The notes beneath the pieces were generated by a model. That model worked only from the letters and a program-made list of their open reading frames with translations, ran no database searches and was not told the origin of the DNA. From positions 561,930 to 625,929 of the forward strand of contig NZ_JAMOKG010000002.1 of the NCBI RefSeq assembly GCF_023656565.1: a stretch of DNA of 64,000 nt, in the 5' to 3' direction. This stretch comes from Flavobacterium tyrosinilyticum. Lineage in GTDB: Bacteria; Bacteroidota; Bacteroidia; Flavobacteriales; Flavobacteriaceae. A program made the position numbers and the translations under genes. Below, in pieces: positions 59,141-64,000 of this stretch (positions are counted from its first letter, which is position 1; the number at the start of each line of letters is the position of its first letter).

Positions 59141-60190
59141 ATGAAGTTGTATCACAAACTTTCAAAAATCAGCTTTCTTAAAAAAAGTTATGCTTTCAAA
59201 TTTTTATTTGTTGCTTTTATCGGTATCCATATTCCCTTAATCGGAATCTTGTTTTTTGTCCTATTTTTTGAGCATGAAGTATCATCGGCTTCTATTCTTG
59301 TTTTTTCTTTAATTATGACATTGCTGGCAACGGCAATAACGCTTTTGGTTTTAAATAAACTGATAAAGCCAATCGCTATAGCCTCAAAAGCATTAGATGA
59401 CTATAGAGATTCAAGAAAAATAGCCGCTTTGCCAACAGATTATACAGACGAAGCAGGTCTGCTTTTGTGTAACATACAGGAATCTATTAACGAAGCAGAG
59501 AATTTTATAAACGAAAAACAGGATTTGGTTTATATGCTTTCGCATGATTTGAAAAATTTTGCAGGAAATCCGCAAGGTTTAGCTAAACTTATTATAAGCG
59601 AAGAACCATCAGAGTCGGTAAAAAATATGGCTGAGTTAATTTGCGAATCGACTGAACTGCAATTTAGATACATCGAAAATTTTATCAAATTGCTCAAAGA
59701 ACAAGACGATGTTGTAAAAGTAAACCCAGAAGTTAAGGCGGTTTTGTTTTCGAATATTGTTCCTTTTATTAACGAACAAGTCGAACAGCGTTTGTTGGAT
59801 AAAAATATAAAAATGGATTTGGTTTTGGAATGTAATGAAGCAAAACTGAAAATAGACGAGGGGCTTTTGGTTCAAGTGTTGGTAAATCTAATAAGTAACG
59901 CCGTTAAGTTCTCTTATTTTGATAGCGAAATTAAAGTCAGAATCTTTTCTGCAGATTCAAAATTGATTATGACGGTAAAAGATTACGGAATGGGCTTTGA
60001 TCGAAATCAGATTGAAGAATTGTTTAAAAAATTCACCAAATTAAGCCGTCTAGGGACCGCAAACGAAGGTTCTACAGGAATCGGATTGTATTTGTGCAAA
60101 AAAATAATAGAAAGAAACAAAGGGCGATTGACTGCATCTAGCGAAGGAAAAAATAAAGGCGCTGAGTTTAGAATTGAATTTGATGTCTAG
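59141..60190 (+). CDS. Membrane sensor histidine kinase
   Basis: 349 residues with two membrane helices (FLFVAFIGIHIPLIGILFFV and ILVFSLIMTLLATAITLLVL) and almost no periplasmic loop. Phospho-acceptor H135 in MLSHDLKNFAGNP, then an HATPase domain with LVNLISNAVKFS (N box), VKDYGMGF (G1) and GSTGIGLYLCKKII (G2). No response regulator gene is adjacent, so its partner is elsewhere. A -7-like TAATTTTG lies at 59079-59086. Confidence 0.88.
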   Translation: MKLYHKLSKISFLKKSYAFKFLFVAFIGIHIPLIGILFFVLFFEHEVSSASILVFSLIMTLLATAITLLVLNKLIKPIAIASKALDDYRDSRKIAALPTDYTDEAGLLLCNIQESINEAENFINEKQDLVYMLSHDLKNFAGNPQGLAKLIISEEPSESVKNMAELICESTELQFRYIENFIKLLKEQDDVVKVNPEVKAVLFSNIVPFINEQVEQRLLDKNIKMDLVLECNEAKLKIDEGLLVQVLVNLISNAVKFSYFDSEIKVRIFSADSKLIMTVKDYGMGFDRNQIEELFKKFTKLSRLGTANEGSTGIGLYLCKKIIERNKGRLTASSEGKNKGAEFRIEFDV

Positions 60191-60205
60191 ATTCTGAAAA
60201 AAAAT

Positions 60206-60240
60206 AAGGCTGTAAGATTTTATTCTTGACAGCCTTTTTA
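60206..60240. terminator. Bidirectional terminator between kinase and aldo/keto reductase genes
   Basis: Stem AAGGCTGT-AAGA / TCTT-ACAGCCTT with a bulged G, T run on the + strand and A run upstream that gives T on the - strand. Confidence 0.75.
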
Positions 60241-60255
60241 TTTTATTATTAAAGA

Positions 60256-61242
60256 TTACCAAAGCTGATGAACAGAAGGTTTGATAAGGTCATTATAGAT
60301 TTTGTTCATTGCCACAGTCTGCTCTGAAGTTAATTTTGGAGTGTCATAAACCGATAAATTTGATAAAACATGTTCTGTTTTGGATGCTCCAGGAATAATA
60401 CAGCTTACTTCATCAAAACTCAAAATCCATTGTAACGCAATTGTAGCTAGATTTTTTGATTCTGGAAATAAAGTTTTTAATTCTTCAACAGCTTTTAAGC
60501 CCAATTCGTAATCAATTCCAGAAAAAGTCTCGCCTTTATCAAACGCTTCTCCGTTACGATTAAAATTTCGGTGATCCTGAGGATCAAAAGTTGTTTTTGC
60601 GTCAAATTTGCCTGTTAAAAGTCCGCTTGCTAATGGAACTCTGGCAATAATTCCGATATCTTTCTTTTTAGCTTCCGCGAAAAACAATTCTGAAGGTCGT
60701 TGACGAAACAAATTGAAGATAATCTGAACCGTTGCTACGTTTGAGTATTCAATGGCTTTTAAAGCTTCTTCGACTTTTTCAACGCTTACACCCAGATTAA
60801 GAATTTTCCCCTGATCTTTTAGTCTATCAAAAAGTTCAAATATTTCTGGACGATAGTAAACTTCAGTCGGCGGACAATGCAGCTGAATTAGATCAAGTGT
60901 TTCTAATCCCGTTCTTTTTAAACTGTCTTCAACAAATTTTTGAAGTACTTTTGGCGTATATCCTTCATTAACATGCGGATTGATTTGGCGTCCGCATTTT
61001 GTGGCAACAAAAACACGTTCAGAACGAGAGCGAACGACTCTTCCAACAGCAGTTTCGCTTAATCCATTTTCGTAAACGTCGGCTGTATCAATAAAGTTTA
61101 CACCATTATCAATAGCAGTATTCAAAAGTGTATCGGCTGCTTTATCATCAAAACCCGATCCCCATTTTCCGCCAACTTGCCAAGTGCCAAGCGAAATTTC
61201 AGAGATATTAAAGTTTGTTTTTCCTAGTTTTCTGTAGTTCAT
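60256..61242 (-). CDS. Aldo/keto reductase
   Basis: 328 residues with the full TIM-barrel pattern: catalytic FIDTADVYENGLSE (Asp and Tyr), the Lys in VFVATKCGRQ, His in DLIQLHCPP, and the NADPH-binding CIIPGASKTEHV near the C-terminus. Belongs to the YajO/GSP69-type subgroup that often reduces aldehydes. Cytoplasmic. Flanked by octamer repeats at its 5' side. Confidence 0.88.
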   Translation of the reverse strand: MNYRKLGKTNFNISEISLGTWQVGGKWGSGFDDKAADTLLNTAIDNGVNFIDTADVYENGLSETAVGRVVRSRSERVFVATKCGRQINPHVNEGYTPKVLQKFVEDSLKRTGLETLDLIQLHCPPTEVYYRPEIFELFDRLKDQGKILNLGVSVEKVEEALKAIEYSNVATVQIIFNLFRQRPSELFFAEAKKKDIGIIARVPLASGLLTGKFDAKTTFDPQDHRNFNRNGEAFDKGETFSGIDYELGLKAVEELKTLFPESKNLATIALQWILSFDEVSCIIPGASKTEHVLSNLSVYDTPKLTSEQTVAMNKIYNDLIKPSVHQLW

Positions 61243-61253
61243 TTTTTTTAAGA

Positions 61254-61348
61254 TTCTAAGGTTCTAAGTTGCTGAGATTCTAAGTTTTTTTTCTAAAGTT
61301 GCTGAGATTCTGACATACAAAGTTTTTTCAGTTATTCAAATCTTAGCA
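61254..61348. repeat. CTAAG/CTGAG octamer repeats
   Basis: Octamers (GATTCTAA, GGTTCTAA, GTTGCTGA, GATTCTAA) with a second partial copy and the complement (CTTAGCAA, CTTAGTAT) toward the cysM end. Same family as the repeats at 54971 and 56080-56200. Confidence 0.65.
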
Positions 61349-61361
61349 ACTTAGTATCTTT

Positions 61362-62249
61362 TTAGTCAAATAAATCCGAAGACAAATAACGATCACCGCG
61401 GTCGCAGATAACGGCAACCACAACTCCAGATTCTAATTGTTCTGCAATTTTTAAGGCAACTGCGACAGAACCTCCGCTGCTCATTCCTGCAAAAACACCT
61501 TCTTCTAGCGCTAATCTTTTAGTCATGGCTCTTGCTTCTTCTTCGCTCACATCTACAACAGTATCCACTTTAGAAGCATCAAATATTTTAGGAAGATATT
61601 CCTGTGGCCATTTACGGATTCCAGGAATCTGAGAACCATCACTTGGCTGTGCACCAACGATTTGAACGTTTGGATTTTTTTCTTTCAAATAAGTAGAAGT
61701 CCCGATAATAGTTCCTGTTGTTCCCATTGCCGAAACGAAATGCGTTACCGTTCCGTCAGTATCATTCCAGATTTCAGGCCCAGTTGTTTTGTAATGCGCT
61801 TTCCAGTTATCATCATTAGCAAACTGGTTCAGCATTAAATAACCACCTTGCGCCACTTTTTTATCGGCATAATCTCTAGAACCAATAATTCCTTCGCTTG
61901 CAGGTGTAAGAATAACTGTTGCGCCATAAGCACGCATAGTTTGAGTGCGTTCTTTGGTAGAATCTTCGGGTAAAACCAGTTCGATTTCAATGCCAAATAA
62001 CTGAGCAATCATAGCAAGCGCAATTCCAGTGTTTCCGCTGGTTGCTTCAATTAATTTGTCTCCTTTTTTGATATCGCCTCTTTCTAATGCTGCAGCAATC
62101 ATATTGTATGCCGCTCTATCTTTTACGCTTCCTCCAGGATTATTTCCTTCCAGTTTCAGTAAAAGTTTTACATTTTTATTTTTAACTAGATTGACCGTTT
62201 CCATCAAAGGAGTATTGCCAATTAGGTTTAATAATTTATGTGAATTCAT
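61362..62249 (-). CDS. cysM: Cysteine synthase
   Basis: 295 residues. PLP-dependent fold with the lysine in GGSVKDRAAYN, the Asn/substrate loop EATSGNTGIALAM, and the phosphate loop GTTGTIIG. C-terminal SSGGSVAVALK is typical. Makes cysteine from O-acetylserine and sulfide or thiosulfate. The serine acetyltransferase gene ends just upstream on the same strand, so substrate maker and user are co-expressed. CysM rather than CysK is chosen by overall length and the pairing, with moderate certainty. Confidence 0.88.
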   Translation of the reverse strand: MNSHKLLNLIGNTPLMETVNLVKNKNVKLLLKLEGNNPGGSVKDRAAYNMIAAALERGDIKKGDKLIEATSGNTGIALAMIAQLFGIEIELVLPEDSTKERTQTMRAYGATVILTPASEGIIGSRDYADKKVAQGGYLMLNQFANDDNWKAHYKTTGPEIWNDTDGTVTHFVSAMGTTGTIIGTSTYLKEKNPNVQIVGAQPSDGSQIPGIRKWPQEYLPKIFDASKVDTVVDVSEEEARAMTKRLALEEGVFAGMSSGGSVAVALKIAEQLESGVVVAVICDRGDRYLSSDLFD

Positions 62250-62250
62250 G

Positions 62251-63108
62251 TTATTTTTTTTCTTTTATTTTAACGTCAGTTGTAGTGGTGTTTAAAACGA
62301 TAGAATCTTCTGGAATAGATTTGGTAACCCATGCATTTCCTCCAACAACACTGTTTTTTCCAATTACTGTTTCTCCGCCCAGAATTGTTGCATTGGCATA
62401 AATGCAGACATTAGCTTCAACAGTTGGATGCCTTTTTGCATTTTTCATGTCTTTGCTTACGCTTAATGCACCAAGCGTAACACCTTGATAGATTTTTACA
62501 TGTTTCTTGATAACGGTAGTTTCGCCAATTACAATACCAGTAGCGTGATCGATAAAAAATGGCGATGCAATATCGGCTCCAGCGTGAATATCTGTACCTG
62601 TAATTCTATGGGCATATTCGCTCATTAATCGAGAGAATAACAATAAATCTAAATGATATAATTCGTGACTAAGTCTATAAATTGCAATGGCATAAAACCC
62701 TGGGTAACCCAAGTACACTTCATCAATGCTGTTTGATGCAGGATCGTTTTCAAGGATATATTCGGCATCTTGATTTAGTTTTTCTAAAACTCCAGGGAGT
62801 TTCTCTAAAAAGCGATCCCAGATCGATTCGCATAAATTTTGAGGTTTTTTACAAGCCAAAACCGCAATTTCTTTAAAGCGAAACTCTAGTTCATCAATGC
62901 TTTCGTCAAGTGCCGCATTCGAATCAAAAAGCGTGTAAAAAAGCTTTTCTGTAAAGTCTTCTGTTTTGGTTTTAATACCGTAATTTATGTGTGAGTGGCT
63001 CTTTAAAGCTCTTATATTTTGTATGATATTGTCTTTTGTCACAATGGTAAAAATGGATGAATAATTTTGGAACGTTAAAAGTAAGGCGTTTTTTGGAAAT
63101 AAAATCAC
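62251..63108 (-). CDS. cysE: Serine O-acetyltransferase
   Basis: 285 residues from the ATG at 63108; a GTG at 63042 (VTKDNIIQNIRALK) would give 263 residues and is also credible since the first 22 residues are hydrophobic and unlike the family. N-terminal helical domain, then the left-handed beta-helix hexapeptide repeats (TDIHAGADIASPFFIDHATG, VIGETTVIKKHVKIYQGVTL, VVGGNAWVTKSIPEDSIV) with the catalytic His and Asp. The C-terminal DVKIKEKK lacks the usual terminal Ile that binds CysK. The cysM gene follows after one base. Confidence 0.9.
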   Translation of the reverse strand: MILFPKNALLLTFQNYSSIFTIVTKDNIIQNIRALKSHSHINYGIKTKTEDFTEKLFYTLFDSNAALDESIDELEFRFKEIAVLACKKPQNLCESIWDRFLEKLPGVLEKLNQDAEYILENDPASNSIDEVYLGYPGFYAIAIYRLSHELYHLDLLLFSRLMSEYAHRITGTDIHAGADIASPFFIDHATGIVIGETTVIKKHVKIYQGVTLGALSVSKDMKNAKRHPTVEANVCIYANATILGGETVIGKNSVVGGNAWVTKSIPEDSIVLNTTTTDVKIKEKK

Positions 63109-63232
63109 GATTTAACTAAAGAAATTTACTTTGAGAGGTTTGATTTGTGATAAAAAGCAAATTCTAAACGGTTCTTATTTATGCAATTCTTAAGAAGTTA
63201 ATTGCGTAAATTAGCTTTCAAAATATACTAAA

Positions 63233-63934
63233 ATGAAAAATAAGCCAACATTTAAGAGTGCAATTTCTGGCAATTCTTTTGATGAAAATGAGAAAGTTTA
63301 TGGAAGAGCAATTCATGATCCTATTTTGGGATTGATTAAAAAGGAATATCCCGATTTTAATGCCGAAGATTGCATTTCTATAAATGAATTGAATGTGTTT
63401 CGCCAAAAATATATTTCAAATTATCTTTCTAGTGAAATAGGAGCGCTTTCGGCAATGGAGAAAAATGTCATTTCTTCGTTAAAAGAAGATAAATCGATTG
63501 TGAGTATTGTAGAAGATGAGGAAGAAACTAGAACCTTAGGGCAAAAAGTGGCCGATAAAGTGGCTGATTTTGGCGGGAGCTGGACTTTTATTATTTCGTT
63601 CGTAGTTTTTATTACGATTTGGATTGCTTCAAATGTTTATATTTTTCTAAACAAAGGTTTTGATCCTTATCCGTTTATTCTTTTAAATTTAATACTTTCT
63701 TGTGTTGCAGCTTTGCAGGCGCCCGTTATTATGATGAGCCAAAACCGTCAGGAGGAAAAAGATCGTAATCGCGCTAAAAAAGATTTTATGATCAACCTGA
63801 AATCGGAATTGGAGATTAGATTAATTCATGATAAAATTGATCATTTAATTATGCATCAGCAGCAAGAACTAATCGAAATTCAGAAAGTGCAAATCGAGAT
63901 GATGAATGATATTTTGGATCAGATTAAGAAATAG
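63233..63934 (+). CDS. DUF1003 membrane protein
   Basis: 233 residues. An N-terminal soluble region (about 1-105), then two membrane helices (FIISFVVFITIWIASNVYIF and PFILLNLILSCVAALQAPVI) followed by MMSQNRQEEKDRNRAKKDF and a C-terminal coiled coil. This is the DUF1003 pattern, in which the helix pair and the MMSQNRQ motif are conserved. Function unknown. No neighbour on the same strand within the window. Confidence 0.85.
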   Translation: MKNKPTFKSAISGNSFDENEKVYGRAIHDPILGLIKKEYPDFNAEDCISINELNVFRQKYISNYLSSEIGALSAMEKNVISSLKEDKSIVSIVEDEEETRTLGQKVADKVADFGGSWTFIISFVVFITIWIASNVYIFLNKGFDPYPFILLNLILSCVAALQAPVIMMSQNRQEEKDRNRAKKDFMINLKSELEIRLIHDKIDHLIMHQQQELIEIQKVQIEMMNDILDQIKK

Positions 63935-64000
63935 AAGTTTCTTAAAATTCCAATTTTTTTAAATCCCAAATTCCAAAAGGAGCGAAGCGACTTTTAGAAA

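Overview
The window looks like a chromosomal segment of a Flavobacterium (Bacteroidota, F. johnsoniae-like). This rests on the low GC content, the TTG / TAnnTTTG promoter motifs, lipoboxes of the F-x-x-C type, flavobacterial gene pairs (murQ beside a DUF6095-like gene; DUF6452 and DUF6048-like genes downstream of rlmD), and many phased intergenic repeats. No intact RNA gene, insertion sequence or CRISPR array was seen.

Layout. 1-8.6 kb: housekeeping genes (BrkB-like membrane protein, FMN reductase, transglutaminase-like protein, pncB, parE-parC). 8.6-38.3 kb: a complete subtype iii (Bacteroidota) type VI secretion system. clpV/tssH and a PKD-repeat membrane protein face left. A long rightward series carries an NlpC/P60-like protein, tssG, tssN, a LysM adaptor, a PAAR-like DUF4280 tip, a large peptidoglycan-degrading effector, an array of six lipoproteins, tssK, tssO, tssB, tssC, two uncharacterised genes, tssE, two hcp genes, vgrG, a second effector, two small envelope proteins and tssF. 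No TssJ/L/M homologue is seen, as expected for this subtype. 38.3-64 kb: ordinary flavobacterial genes, including a di-heme peroxidase lipoprotein with an imelysin-like front, a PhoX-like lipoprotein, a DEDDh exonuclease with a cNMP/CBS/DUF294 protein, a toxin-antitoxin remnant, murQ, an AraC regulator, an outer-membrane beta-barrel protein, a ZIP transporter, RNA methyltransferases, a histidine kinase and the cysM-serine acetyltransferase pair.

How it fits together. TssB/TssC form the sheath, Hcp the tube, VgrG and the DUF4280 protein the tip, TssE/F/G/K the baseplate, and ClpV recycles the sheath. TssN, TssO and probably the PKD protein (perhaps with the NlpC-like protein) replace the membrane complex. 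The first effector joins Ig-like domains, a peptidoglycan-binding domain, an M15 zinc peptidase and a T4-lysozyme-type GH24 domain whose E-D-T triad has the exact spacing of T4 lysozyme. The second has a His-before-Cys layout like permuted papain-fold amidases. Both are followed by lipoprotein genes, which suits periplasmic immunity.

The most unusual part is 19.3-25.5 kb. Five lipoprotein genes are separated by four copies of a 65-bp hairpin repeat that keeps a short open frame, and the array carries scars of effector 3' ends. The second lipoprotein gene begins with a copy of the sequence that, at the first, also encodes the effector's last residues. The sixth is preceded by an orphan 28-codon peptidase-like tail. 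This looks like an orphan-immunity array grown by repeated effector displacement, with the 65-bp repeat as a possible recombination or regulatory unit.
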